Below, piece by piece: positions 32,798 to 43,702 of a stretch of 64,000 bases of DNA; the stretch's first letter is position 1; each line of letters opens with the position of its first letter. Source of the stretch: Collybia mongolica (Eukaryota; Basidiomycota; Agaricomycetes; Agaricales; Clitocybaceae); the NCBI GenBank assembly GCA_013420905.1, contig JAAXNY010000004.1:620001-684000 (forward strand), given 5' to 3'. Below the pieces are notes generated by a model. The model saw nothing but the letters and a program-made list of their open reading frames with translations, had not been told where the DNA came from and ran no database searches. Both the position numbers and the translations under genes were made by a program.

Positions 32798-34864
32798 TTA
32801 CATTGACACGTAGATAATCCAATCAGCTGGAGACTGGGCAACGCATGTCCTTTGGGTGACGAACGCCGTTTTCCCTTGACCTATGTCTGCTTCATAACTC
32901 CTGCCTCCATAGTATTTACGTAGAGGCATGTGCTGAGAGAGCCCAGAGGCATTCTTCTCAATGCTTGTACGAAGTGTTCCTCTGAACACTTTTAGCAGTA
33001 AGTAAAACCTCTCTTCTGAGGTACTGCTTTTGAATGGTAACTGTAACACCTCCTTCCCACCAAGCCCCTCATGCCTTCCATACAAGATGAAGGAGTCACG
33101 GTGTTGAACCCATTTCGCATCAGGGGTGTTTTGTCGAAGATTGTTGACGTCCACCATAAATCCGTGTTGGTGTATCAGTGGGACGACTAAGCATGCTTTC
33201 ATATCAGGAGGTTGTATAGGGAAGGGCACAGGGCGCTGCGGCTGCTTCTTTGGTGCCCTTTTTATTTCAACCTCTCCAAAAAACCGGAACTGAGCACTAG
33301 ACGCCAAGGAAACAGCGAGCAACCACCCATCGGTGAGTTCTGCAGAAGCCCTGTCTGGAAATTTACCCGCTAAACGAGCTTTAGCCCTAGCAGCAGCTGC
33401 GTAGGCAGTAAGAATCTCCTCGTGAGATTGACTCACAGGTTTAATATTTGTTAAAACGTCACACCAGACGACACCTGGCTTCCAGACGCCGAAGATGACA
33501 CCAAAGTGCTCACGTTTGTCGGGGTGGTTAAATACGAGCAAGTCTGCGTCCCCTAGTTCCGAGGTGAAAAAGGACTTTGAAGGCGAGGGCTGGCCAGTAT
33601 GTAGAGGTTCAAACCCTGTACACCATATCATGGGTTTCCCATAATCAGGGGACACATTGGTTTTGATTTTGAGGAAGGTAGGGTCAGTATCTACATGGCT
33701 GCCCGCCTGATAGTTATCCGCTATATACAGTGAAGACACTTGGTCAGGCCTCCCAGGATTTTCTCCTGGTGACTGGATATCCCCCAATCGGACGTAGCGT
33801 TGCAGGTCGTCGGACCATCCAAGAATAATGCGTACCGGGTCAGTCTCTCCCGCGAAGCGACAATTCAAGAATGCAGAGAGGGTGTGATCTGTTTTGGAAT
33901 TCATTGCAATGGGTAATTCAATATGCAGCCCTTGGTTGGTTATTGAGTAAGGTGTGGGTGTCTTTTTGGAAGGACCCCTGGATCGGCTGTCACTCAGGGG
34001 TACCTGAGGGATCCTTTCGACATTGTGCGAGTGAAGGAATTCCCTGGGGGAACGTGCCAATATTCCTCGACGCGTGTCACTGGTTAAGAGGACCAGAGCC
34101 TCTTTCAATAAATCATCAAACTCGGGCTCCAAAGACCATACGAATATTGAATGATCATTGGAGGTTTTTATTATCTCGTGTTGTAGTCGGATGAATGCCT
34201 TTTTACCCTCCCCGTACAACAGAGGCATGTTGACATCAAATATTCCCATCAGGCTGTACGCGGTGTCTTCTTCTCGCGTCGTGTTTCTACAGGCTGCCCA
34301 GGACATCCTCACTGCAATCGGCACGTCGTTTAGCGCCGACCCGCCGACAATGATTTGGGTATCGATTCCCGTTACAGTAGATATCACGTCTTGCAGGGTG
34401 GCTTTTGTACCAAGATCCACCCAATCACACCCATAGAAAATGACCCTTGATGGAGCAATGAGCTCCTGTAGTGTCCAGCCCCTCGTGAACCACACACTCA
34501 TCGCAAATAAGGAATGGGGATTCTCGTGGTCTCCATAGCTCGGAACGTCCCATAAGTAGGCGTAGCAGATACGCGCGTTTTGGTACCAGGCATACATTGA
34601 GTTGACGGCCTCCGAGAGCTCGGCGCTGCTCTCCTTGTTGATACAACATGTATCGATCCATATATACTCGAAACCAGCTTTTTTGGCTGTATCACAAGCA
34701 CCGACTATTTTATACCAGCCTTTCAAAAGCTTGGCTTTTTTGAGATTAGCAATATCCTGGAATGTGACTTCCTCCCGTTGCCATACATGGGATAGTATGG
34801 CATAAGGAGGTATGCTGCCTTGGAAATATGTCAAAGTGTATGTGCTGGTGCTCAAGAGGCGCAT
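32798..34864 (-). CDS. HET-domain protein, copy 3, intact tandem paralogue
   Basis: A single exon of 688 residues, start at 34864 (MRLLSTSTYTLTYFQGSIPP). HET signatures in order: YAILSHVWQREEVTFQDIAN (about residues 21-40), EYIWIDTCCINKESSAELSE (about 68-87), WFTRGWTLQELIAPSRVIFY (about 128-147). Then RMSWAACRNTTREEDTAYSL and MPLLYGEGKKAFIRLQHEII, the block that follows HET in many basidiomycete proteins. The C-terminal half has no domain I know. It shares more sequence with broken copy 2, 1.5 kb away in the same orientation, than with copy 1 at 4933, so copies 2 and 3 are a local duplication. Expected role: intracellular non-self recognition or regulated cell death, inferred from ascomycete HET proteins. 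Confidence 0.94.
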   Translation of the reverse strand: MRLLSTSTYTLTYFQGSIPPYAILSHVWQREEVTFQDIANLKKAKLLKGWYKIVGACDTAKKAGFEYIWIDTCCINKESSAELSEAVNSMYAWYQNARICYAYLWDVPSYGDHENPHSLFAMSVWFTRGWTLQELIAPSRVIFYGCDWVDLGTKATLQDVISTVTGIDTQIIVGGSALNDVPIAVRMSWAACRNTTREEDTAYSLMGIFDVNMPLLYGEGKKAFIRLQHEIIKTSNDHSIFVWSLEPEFDDLLKEALVLLTSDTRRGILARSPREFLHSHNVERIPQVPLSDSRSRGPSKKTPTPYSITNQGLHIELPIAMNSKTDHTLSAFLNCRFAGETDPVRIILGWSDDLQRYVRLGDIQSPGENPGRPDQVSSLYIADNYQAGSHVDTDPTFLKIKTNVSPDYGKPMIWCTGFEPLHTGQPSPSKSFFTSELGDADLLVFNHPDKREHFGVIFGVWKPGVVWCDVLTNIKPVSQSHEEILTAYAAAARAKARLAGKFPDRASAELTDGWLLAVSLASSAQFRFFGEVEIKRAPKKQPQRPVPFPIQPPDMKACLVVPLIHQHGFMVDVNNLRQNTPDAKWVQHRDSFILYGRHEGLGGKEVLQLPFKSSTSEERFYLLLKVFRGTLRTSIEKNASGLSQHMPLRKYYGGRSYEADIGQGKTAFVTQRTCVAQSPADWIIYVSM

Positions 34865-36227
34865 CGCTAGTCACGAAGATTGGAATCTATAGTTGTGTTT
34901 AGATCGCGTGGTTGGGCTACAGGTCGTATATCGAACAAAGTTTGATTCAGAGTTGCGGTGAGTATGAAAAGTTTGAAGATGTTCGAAGGGCCTACCTAGA
35001 TTCGACACTGGAGGTTACCGCTGATTATCGAAAGATTACAAAAAAGGCCCGGAAGCTCCCACACACTTTCGGAACAAACTTACGGATTTACATAAGATCC
35101 AGAAATAATGGTTTTATCGGTAACCCCCGATCGAATACAAATGACCAGTGGCGTTCCGTTCAGCGGGAAGCGGGTTTGTAGCCTATGTCGAAAGAAGGGC
35201 AATCCCAACAAACTCGAGTATACACAAACTCGACCGAGATTTATGCATTTGCTTCTGGGTTACCATATGGCCCTGCCTCGAGAGATGTTCGAGCGAGGTT
35301 TGTTTTGAATACTCTGCATTTTGCAAACGAGCCCGCGTGGACTCAAAGACTGAGGCTTGAAAAGGGTTGGTTTACGGGATAGCTGTTGTTTTATGTGGGG
35401 TAATTGTTGCAGAGAGTGAATGGAAACTCGGATCTGCGAATGGAAACAGATGATAATGAGAAAAGATATGCATGGTTACAAGTTGTCTAAGTCGGTGAAT
35501 TATACCGGCGCCCGTTGACTCATGTCATTTATGATCACGTGAGGTTCGGACTTTTCATACTGAATTTCATGTGCACCATTAAAGCTTTATGGTCTACTCC
35601 TGATGACTCTCTGAAATTTTCGGAAAAGTCTTTGTGAATACGCCTTTATTCTCACGTCGGCAGCGATATCAACATGACAACTTACCGCCAGCTCTAAATG
35701 TCACATTTAAGGATGTTCGTATACCCATACGACCCACCAGTAGCGCCATCTGATACTTGGAAAAATAAGTCTCGCCTAATGTCGACTCCAAAGCATCATC
35801 AAATATTTTGCATCCGAATCGCCATCGCTCATCTACACAGATCTGTAGCAGCACGCGTGCATACCCATGTCAGACAGGAATGCCGCCCACTCGCACCATC
35901 GTGGTGCGCCAATAGAGAGCTGAAGGCTAGAGTTGGGCAACGGGCCGTATCTGTAGCGCAGACCGCGCTCCGGTTTTCGGTTCAAGTTCGGGCCCCCCTT
36001 CTAACTTCTAACTCTCGAGGTGTTTCTTCTCCGTGAATACGCAATCATATGATGGACCTAACGACACTTCTTTGCGGCCCGAAGGCTTCGTTCGAAGTCA
36101 CGGAAGGTCGCGTGGCCGGGGAAATGGGGTCGGCCTACGTCTATAAAACGCACCGAGAAAAGCGACGGATTACTCAACGTATCTTCCTTCTATACAGCAC
36201 AGGGATTAGTCTCCAGATTCTTTAAAA
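34865..36227. other. Intergenic between divergent genes
   Basis: Lies between HET copy 3 (-) and the CE12 gene (+) and should hold both promoters, including the TATA box at 36142. ORFs of 60-110 codons lack motifs. Confidence 0.4.
36142..36148 (+). promoter_or_regulatory. TATA box of the CE12 gene
   Basis: TATAAAA lies 80 bases upstream of the ATG at 36228 in a GC-moderate context (gtctataaaacgcacc), the usual position for a fungal secreted-enzyme gene. Confidence 0.55.
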
Positions 36228-37694
36228 ATGAAAATTTCATCGGTACTGTTTTCTCTCGCATCCCTTGCATGCACGGTTCTGGCCGCCCCAACGCTCTACC
36301 TGGTACGGTGTAGTCATCTATCTCTTATTACTCAAGTTTCACTACTGAAACACTTCCTACTCAAAGGTAGGCGACTCCACCATGGCAGATTGGGCTGATA
36401 GCGCCGGACAAGAAGGGTTAGTACACTCGCGTTCCAGAGTGTTACTTCCCTTTCTCATATGATATAATGTCACAAGCTGGGGTGCACCTGCAATCGTCCA
36501 GAGGTACTTTGACATCACCGGTGCGTTCCAAATCGTCTTTATCAGTTTAATCCTCAAAAATCCCTCAGTTGTCGACAAAGCCGTTAGCGGGCGAAGCGCA
36601 CGGAGCTACCGGCGCGAAGGTAAATGGGCTGCGGTGCTCAATCTGCTCAAGGCCGGCGATTGTAGGGCTTTATCCGTTTTTTGGGTGACCTGCAGTCTGA
36701 CAATGATATGTAGTTGTCGTTGTGGAGTTCGGGCACAATGACGGAGGGTCACCGAGGTGAGTTTCTTAGGATTCTTGTTAAATGGGTGTTAATAACAACA
36801 CGGTTTCAGTACATCCGACCGCGCCTCAGTTGTGTGAGTAGCATGATTTGTATTCATTGAAAAATTTTTACAAACTGGTCATTTGAAATTCAATAGTGGC
36901 GAAGGGTGAACCGAGTCGTGTTTGTCGGCATAGATCCGCGCTTATTTCAGTTGTAACAGCACCAATACGGAAACTGTCACTTTGGCAGATGGCACCGTCG
37001 AGGTAGTACAGACCTGGACCACATACATGAAATGGTATATCGATGTAAGTATCTTTATCCTTTCGGTTGTTTTCTATCTCGATACTAACGACCCCGCGCC
37101 TGGCAAACAGGAAGCTAAGGCAAGAGGTGCCACCATTATTGTCAGCTCTCAGACGTAAGTCTCTCAAACGAAATATTAGCTCAACAGTTGATCTCACTTT
37201 GAACCCAACACGCAGACGTACGTCCCATTTCAGCGAAACGATCTTTTTGGCCGATCTTCTCCCTCAGCCAACAACCCTTATGAAAACTCGGACACGATTA
37301 TTTTCTCTCCACCCAGAGTCCGTTCTTCTGGGTCGATCGAGTTCTGGGAACTAATCTAACCCTGCACAGTTCGTCAACTATGCCAAGAACGTAGCCACAG
37401 CTAAAGGTGTCCCCTACGTCGACCACTTCTACTCAACCTACCTTTTCTATCAAAAGCTGGGCAAGAGCGTCGTGGACAGCTACTTCAACATTGGTACGTT
37501 AGCCGCCAGGCCCGTTTCCGCAATCTGAACTGAGCTAACGAGTCCGGTACGCAGACCACACTCACACAACCCCCAAAGGCGCCGACTCCGTTGCCTGGGC
37601 TTTCTTGTCGGGCTTGCAGTGTCCTTCGGCCCTTGGTTCTCTCAAGAGCTACATCAGCGCCACCGGCTCTGGTGCAGGGCCGCGCTGTGCGTAG
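36228..37694 (+). CDS. Secreted rhamnogalacturonan acetylesterase-like enzyme (CE12, SGNH hydrolase)
   Basis: Removes acetyl groups from pectic rhamnogalacturonan in the family norm. The start at 36228 gives a signal peptide MKISSVLFSLASLACTVLA, then APTLYL joined over an intron (36303-36366) to VGDSTMADWADSAGQEGW, which carries the catalytic Ser of the GDS block. Further exons give GAPAIVQRYFDI, VVDKAVSGRSARSYRREGKW (the Gly block), FVVVEFGHNDGGSP (the Asn block), VVQTWTTYMKWYID, AKARGATIIVSSQTP, FVNYAKNVATAKGVPYVDHF and the catalytic Asp-His block DHTHTTPKGADSVAWAF. The tail ends SGAGPRCA, stop 37692-37694. About nine small exons; junctions near 36700-36900 and 37150-37370 are approximate. 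All catalytic residues are visible, so it is probably active and works outside the cell on plant walls. Confidence 0.9.
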
Positions 37695-38797
37695 GGCGGA
37701 ACGCTAGGGTTTTATTCGAGATTCGAGATAAAACTTGACTGTTGACATTGAACGAAAAAAAATTAAACCACCGTTCTTCTCGTCCGATGCTACCTAAAAT
37801 AGGTACCGTGGCCCATTGAATGGAACATGGTTGGGTTAGTCCCAAAAACACCCTTGAAAGACGGGGAATGGTCGGCTGTTCGAAAAACGTCAGAAACTTG
37901 TCGCACTGATACTACGGTCGCTGAATCAATCAACTTGTTGCTACGCAGGGTCGTGGCGTGGTCACAAGTAGGAAGGGAGCATCATCATGCATCATTGTTC
38001 GACCAAATGGCAAAGATCTATATGGGATTGCTTTTTGTGCGGCCTAAGTACTTATTCAAGTCGATAGATTATTATCTAATCCTCATTAATTAATCATAAT
38101 AATAATATATGGATTCAAAATATTATAAATGGATTCCGGCTCAATTGCAAACCTACTGAGCGCCTGATCCCAATTTATCAGAACAGTGAGCCCATATCAT
38201 TGCAAGGACTCTGCTCTGACATTTTTCCGGGAAGCGAGGTATTCCGGTTTCTCATTGCAATGTTGGAAGCACGGTGGGGTTTGATATAAAACTCGGCGCA
38301 GGTAAGCCTGGCTTGTGAAATTTTACGGCAACGGTCATCCTTATTCAGACGAACAGGATAGTCGAATATGGGCCTCAAATACCTTTACGACTCTGAGTAG
38401 ATCTGCTCCTCAGTTGCGGAGTGACATCCGGGCCTTCAGCACTAGTCTTCCTATTCTGGAGTGGCAGTGTTGAATTTCGGCTACTGAACAATTGTGGCCT
38501 CATGACCAGTTCTGATCCCCCATTGATACTTCATTTCCCTAAAGACAAGGAAAAGGGCCGTCAAGATGGCTGATCGATATCGATCAATCATGTATCGATA
38601 TCGTTTTGCCTGATTACTTTTGCAGACCTTGAGGTCATTTACCTGACTGGACGACAGCTGCGCGGCCGTGCGCGCCTTCTGAAGGGCTGCACGCAACCTG
38701 CCACCTTGCACGACTTCATTTCTTGGAAGCCCTTCGCACATCCGCTTTCAATATCCCCTCCCCCCCCTCTTTTCTTTTCCGACTACCCCACACGCCA
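37695..38797. other. Intergenic, promoter side of the F-box gene
   Basis: Contains the AT-rich run near 38085-38135 and the paired ATCGATATCGAT palindromes at 38571-38603. No gene is supported. Confidence 0.45.
38571..38603. promoter_or_regulatory. Paired palindromic element upstream of the F-box gene
   Basis: 38571-38586 is a perfect 16-base palindrome (TGATCGATATCGATCA). Its core CGATATCG (38575-38582) recurs at 38596-38603, exactly 21 bases later, or two helical turns. It sits about 200 bases upstream of the ATG at 38798. Paired symmetric sites on one DNA face are the usual layout for a dimeric regulator. No known factor is assigned. Confidence 0.35.
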
Positions 38798-40130
38798 ATG
38801 ACAGCAGAGACTCCGCACCTGCCACAAGAGCTTGTCGACCACATCATCGACCACCTTTATGACGACCCACTCACGCTGAGCAACTGCTCCCTCACTTCCA
38901 GAGCATGGCTGCCCACCAGCCGCCTCCATATTTTCGCAAAGATCGTATTCAAGGCCTCGCCACTCCACACGGTCCCACCCAACGAGCTCTGCAAACGGCT
39001 CTACCGCCTCCTCACCGCCTCGCCCGACATCGTCTCCAACATCCGGGAGCTCGAGATCGGCGAAGGCTCCCCAACCGGGGGCACAGCCTCTCCGGGATGT
39101 TCGACGACGTGGGTCGCTACGGAGCGGACGCTGCCTCCACTACTAAAGACGCTCACGAACCTCCAACGCCTGGAGTTCGGCTCGCGCACGACGCTGCACT
39201 GGGGCCTTCTCCCGCTCCCCCTGCAGAGCGCAATATTCTACGTGTTCGGCTTGCCGTCGCTCACATACATCCGGCTGAAGTCGTGGTCGTTCCCCACGTT
39301 CTCGGACCTCACGGAGCTGCTGTCGTTCTGTCAGGATCTGAAGGGGCTCGCGCTGTCGGACACGCGGGTGTGCGGTGACGGGGATGCGGATGCGGACGGG
39401 GAGGTGGACCACAGCGGGCGGGAGCTGGAGCTGGACATGGACGTGGAGGGCACGCGTCGGTGCCGGCTCGACTTCTTGACGATCGACCACGTCGATTTTG
39501 GATACCTCGGCTATTGGCTTCTGAGTGCACGGTCGACTGTTGAAATTAAAAGCCTCCGTGAGCTGCGGGTGGCGCACTTCTATGACGTTACTGCCGTGGA
39601 ACGGCTTCTTATGGCGACAGGGAGCTCCCTGGAGCATTTTCACCTCAAGCCTGGCCCTTGGGACGGTAGGTATTCGTTTCTATTTACATCTCGTCCATTA
39701 CTCTTAGCCACTCACTCACTCGCTCTCAGTACACTCGTTTAATCTGGGGCGTAACTCAGGGCTGCGCACGATCCGGCTCACATTCGAGGACCCACTACGG
39801 GCGATCAGCTGGGTGAAGACACTGCTGTCAACGATCTCGCCGTCGAACTTGCTCGAGTGCATCGGGATCGAGTTCTTCACGGACATCAAGAAGCTGGAGG
39901 GGTGGGCCGAGCTGGATGCACTCCTCGTACGGCCGGAGCTCGGCGCCCTGCGCACCGTCGACATTGGGCTCTTCGCGTCACCGACAAATGCCGAGTTTGC
40001 TAGGGTACGCGGGGAGCTACGGGGGTTGGGGGCGCGTGGTGTGTTGAGGCTGTATCAATTGGGAATCAAGAGCCAGCGCTCGAACGGGCAGCTGACACCA
40101 CGGATTAGTCGCTATGAATACAGTTCGTAG
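38798..40130 (+). CDS. F-box protein with leucine-rich tail
   Basis: Two exons, 38798-39665 and 39730-40130, with a 64-base intron (donor GTAGGT, acceptor CTCAG) inside a codon between PGPWD and HSFNLG. The start at 38798 (MTAETPHLPQELVDHIIDHL) puts a canonical F-box at residues 8-45: LPQELVDHIIDHL, then LSNCSLTSRAWLPTSRLHIF. The rest has irregular leucine-rich units (LQRLEFGS, LTYIRLKSWSF, LKGLALSD, LRELRVAHF). This is the widespread Agaricomycete F-box type seen in large, fast-changing families that supply substrate receptors for SCF ubiquitin ligases. An upstream in-frame Met at 38723 would add 25 residues and seems less likely because it falls in pyrimidine-rich leader. The 3' end is only 96 bases from the convergent G-alpha gene. 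Confidence 0.92.
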
Positions 40131-40226
40131 TAGGAGTGGACACGACGGGACAGGGGCGGTATGTGTGTGTATGTGTGTGGCGGGTATACAGTACAGTATT
40201 ATGGGTCTAGTAACATGCGGACCTGG

Positions 40227-42466
40227 CTATGCCAGGCCGATCTGAGCAATATGCTGCCGTATTATGACTTCTCCCACTGGATACGTGATGATCAGTTGAC
40301 TCTGGTGATACGCTGCACTGCATGAATGTCACTCACCGTTAGATATTATGCTTTGTGTAGCTCGGATGTCCTGAATATCAGAAAAGATGCGATCGAAACG
40401 TGCACCGGGAGCTTTGGAGATTATAGCCAACTTACCAGCATTGATGTGAAATGCTGCACGGGGCAAGGAATGAGGCGAGGGCCCTAGCATGCGGGAGTTC
40501 TGGACAGGGTGACTTACGACATAGAGTGATCGTTTCGAGATGTCCTTTCGCCGGTGGACCTGCAGGAAGTGTGACCGGAAGTATTCTGATACATTCTCGT
40601 ATGTATCTGGACGATCGCCGTAGCTCGTGATGCTAATTCAGACAAAAGATCAACGTCAGAACGAGATGAGACTAGATAGGAGCCGGTACGGTGCAGAGGA
40701 GCCCGCGCTGGGACGTACTATTTCCGAACTCTGATCCCGGTTGCAAGTTTCTTCTTCAGCAGATCAGCCTGGTGACGTCAACGCAGATTAGGCGGTGTTG
40801 GCTTGCGGACATTGACATAGGAAAAATTAACCTTGTTCAGCATCAGAACAAGATGGGCATCTTTTAGGAGTTTGTTTGAGCAGATGGCGGTAAAGAGCTG
40901 CAAGGAATCGTCGATCCGATTGGTCTTGGGGTCTTCTTCGAGATACTGGAAGAATAGATGAGTATGAGAATCTTGACGCGACAAAGTGAGAAAATGGAGT
41001 CACACCTGATCGAAGGCGCTGATAGGAGCTGAGATTGTAAGAACATGGCGTGAGTAATCCGAGGACATGTACGGTCTGCCCATCGGTACGTACCTAAAAA
41101 TATAATCGCTGTTGCTGTGGCGATGCAGATAGGCAAGGTAGACGGTGAGCCGGAGATCCGGGACGGAGGGGCATTCGAAGATTACACTCACCATCATCAA
41201 AGTACGGCACCCAGGCATGCCTCTGCGGCAATATTCAGGTTTAGTGTCATCACGTTAGTGGGATATCAGGAAAGGGGTATACCTGGCCGCGCTGTGCAGA
41301 TGTCGAGATATCAGTGATGTGGAGGCTTGGAGAACTTGATATATGCGCACCGCTCCTCCAACGTCGTACAGCTTCCAATCATAAGTCAAACCTCCCATGT
41401 TGATAGGAAAGGTGTGTTCCATGATCCCCAGGGTTTGGAGCCGAACATTGAGAATGTCGGCTGAAAGTTTCATCAGATATGATGAAAAGGAGTAGGGAAC
41501 AGTCACACACTATTCGTAGGGATGTAATCAGGTTCTGCTATTCGCTTGAGGTTCTCGAGGAAACTGATAGGCGTTGCAGTGATGAGAGGAATAAATAACA
41601 ATGAGGGGACGATTACTCACAATGACGCAGATTCGTCGAGCCGTATCTTCCTTAGCTGTATGAAGCGTTTTACTACACGATGGTCCCATAGCGCTTCAAC
41701 AGCAGTAAATGTTGATGCCAACGCTTTTGCAGCCAGTAGAATAACCTCTGGGGCATGCTTTTTCTCCGTAGATCGGATATCCGACACGGGCCAGGTAGGC
41801 ATGACCAGAGCTTGCCACCCCGCACGCACGTACGCCCCCGTACGCCCACCAGACACCGAAACGCCGCCACTCAGCTCAGAGGCCAGCGTGTCCTCGATCG
41901 CGATCAGGGGCAGGAGCTGGACCCGCAGTTCCGCAATTTCACTTTGGACTTCCAACGAGGAGTCTGCCGGATCGAAAGTGCCATTCGTCGGAACCTCGGT
42001 GATGCCAGACGGGTCGTCTTTCGACTGGAAGGCGAACTCGTAGTCGAGCTCGCTGAGGATCATGCGCACGGCCTTGATGACGTTGAAGTAGACCACGGGC
42101 CGCCAGGAGGGTCGTTCTCCGTCGAGGGTGGGTGAGGCGTAATAGAGCTGGAACTGCTTCTGGAGGGTAGATTTGCCAGATTCTGCTTGACCTAGCAGCA
42201 TCACTGCAGCAATGATACGAGGCGCGTTAGGGGGCATGAGGGCGATTGTGTTAACGTGATTGACGTGCCTTTGACCTCTCTCTTTCGTGCTTCCCTACGC
42301 TTCGCAGACTCTTTCTGTCGATAATGCTGAGTTATTTGTGCGTTCACAGACGTCAACCCCATGGGCTTACCCTCAGCTCCTCGTCAATCATGTTGCTGAT
42401 TCTCTGTGCCCTCTCATCGTAGAACGCACTGCTGGTAGGGACATCGGCTTCCTCGTTGTTCGCCAT
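40227..42466 (-). CDS. Divergent heterotrimeric G-protein alpha subunit
   Basis: A GTP-binding signal transducer at the plasma membrane by family. The start at 42466 gives MANNEEADVPTSSAF; exon 1 is 42371-42466. A short basic exon (KESAKRREARKRE) and the P-loop VMLLGQAESGKSTLQKQF follow. The helical domain has extra sequence (about 41650-42100) including SGGVSVSGGRTGAYVRAGW. Switch I reads DILNVRLQTLGI, keeping the catalytic Arg and the Thr. Switch II reads DVGG and then, by my splicing through a 9-base microexon near 41285, A-R-G-Q-R-H-A-W, so the Gln after DVGG is Ala. NKAD (across an intron), HFTSML in place of the TCAT block, and a terminus EVIIRQHIAQIGLA close the gene, with stop at 40227-40229. 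It lacks Gly-2 for myristoylation. The features fit one of the extra G-alphas expanded in agaricomycetes rather than GPA1/2/3. Confidence 0.9.
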
Positions 42467-43702
42467 GGGTGGTGGGGGACAAACGTTCCGAATTCAACGA
42501 CCTCGGGTGTATATAGATGAAGTAGATAAATTAATGGCTGATGACGGTTGTCAAATGTGGGAGCAAGGGTCGTGTGTGAATCTGCGGGATTGTCGATCGT
42601 TGGTTCTCTCTCGAGTGCTTCTAACAAAAAGTTAAGAACCTCCGTGGAAACAGCAGCTTGGGAAGATTGATTGTAAACGGCTGTGAGTAGCATTGTATTC
42701 ATAGAAGGATGGACAGGCACAGCCATACCCGAACTACGGCAGACAGCGAATCCCCAGTTTTGAGTGAAGAGATCATTGGTTGGTGGGACGTTTACTTCAA
42801 TTATTATCTTTGCATGATAGGATCAATCAGGAATAAGTTGCCTTTTACAGTTCATCAGGGCACCCCCACTTTTCTTCCTCGACCCTATTCCTGGACGGAA
42901 AACATGCTCGCCAAACGGCAAACCAATACACACTAGAAATTCTGATCAAATAGTCGAATATACAAAATTAAGGAGGCCTTGGGCGCAGATGTGGGTGGCG
43001 TCTAGATCTAGACCGCTGTGCAAGATGGAGGTTCACGCACACGGTGTGGCACCGTACGTCAAACCTCTTCATCACCGTGTGTCGGCGTGTTCCCTCGCCC
43101 AGCCGGACCCATCACCCTCACCGAACACGTGTCATTTGCAAACCCGCTTCTCAAAGCTCCGCCCGATGTTACAGCCAATGATTCCTATCAATAATAATTC
43201 ACAAAATCTGTTCTGCCAGTGATAAATGATATCGCTCTACCTGATTTACCGGGCACCAGAAATGAATCTGCCTTGACGACGCGAGAATGGATACACGAAA
43301 GCACCTTTGCCGTGAGGCTTCCCCTATTCTTATCAGTTCTTATCTCGAAAGCGCCAGCCAAGGCCTTTTATCTGTCGCTCCGAGGTGTTTTTACACAATG
43401 GGGAACATCGTCTCTCGCAACACATAACGTGGAAAGGCTTTACAATTGTGTACGGAGTGGACCACGGGTGCCGTTTTTCCCAATGTTTACCACCAAACTC
43501 TTCACAACTGACAATGGGCGATGTGACATCTAAGCCACGACGCCTCTCGATATTGAAAGAACTCCCCGTCATCTCAGCCACCCCCTCGCTTGCTTTGTCC
43601 ACCATATACGCCATAAAACGCGGTCGAGAATCATGAACGAGTAAACTCCAACACCATCCCACTCCACAACCATAATACAACATCCATTATCCTGATCCTG
43701 CA
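42467..43702. other. Intergenic between divergent genes
   Basis: Divergent promoters of G-alpha (-) and small-family copy 2 (+). A TATATA-like word lies about 45 bases before the G-alpha start, near 42510. Minus-strand ORF 43333-43683 is Cys-rich by chance and has no support. Confidence 0.4.

Noticed and set aside
39143..39643. 166-codon minus-strand frame within the F-box gene.
   Set aside because: Antisense shadow of a GC-rich coding exon, with Arg/Pro-rich composition typical of such shadows.
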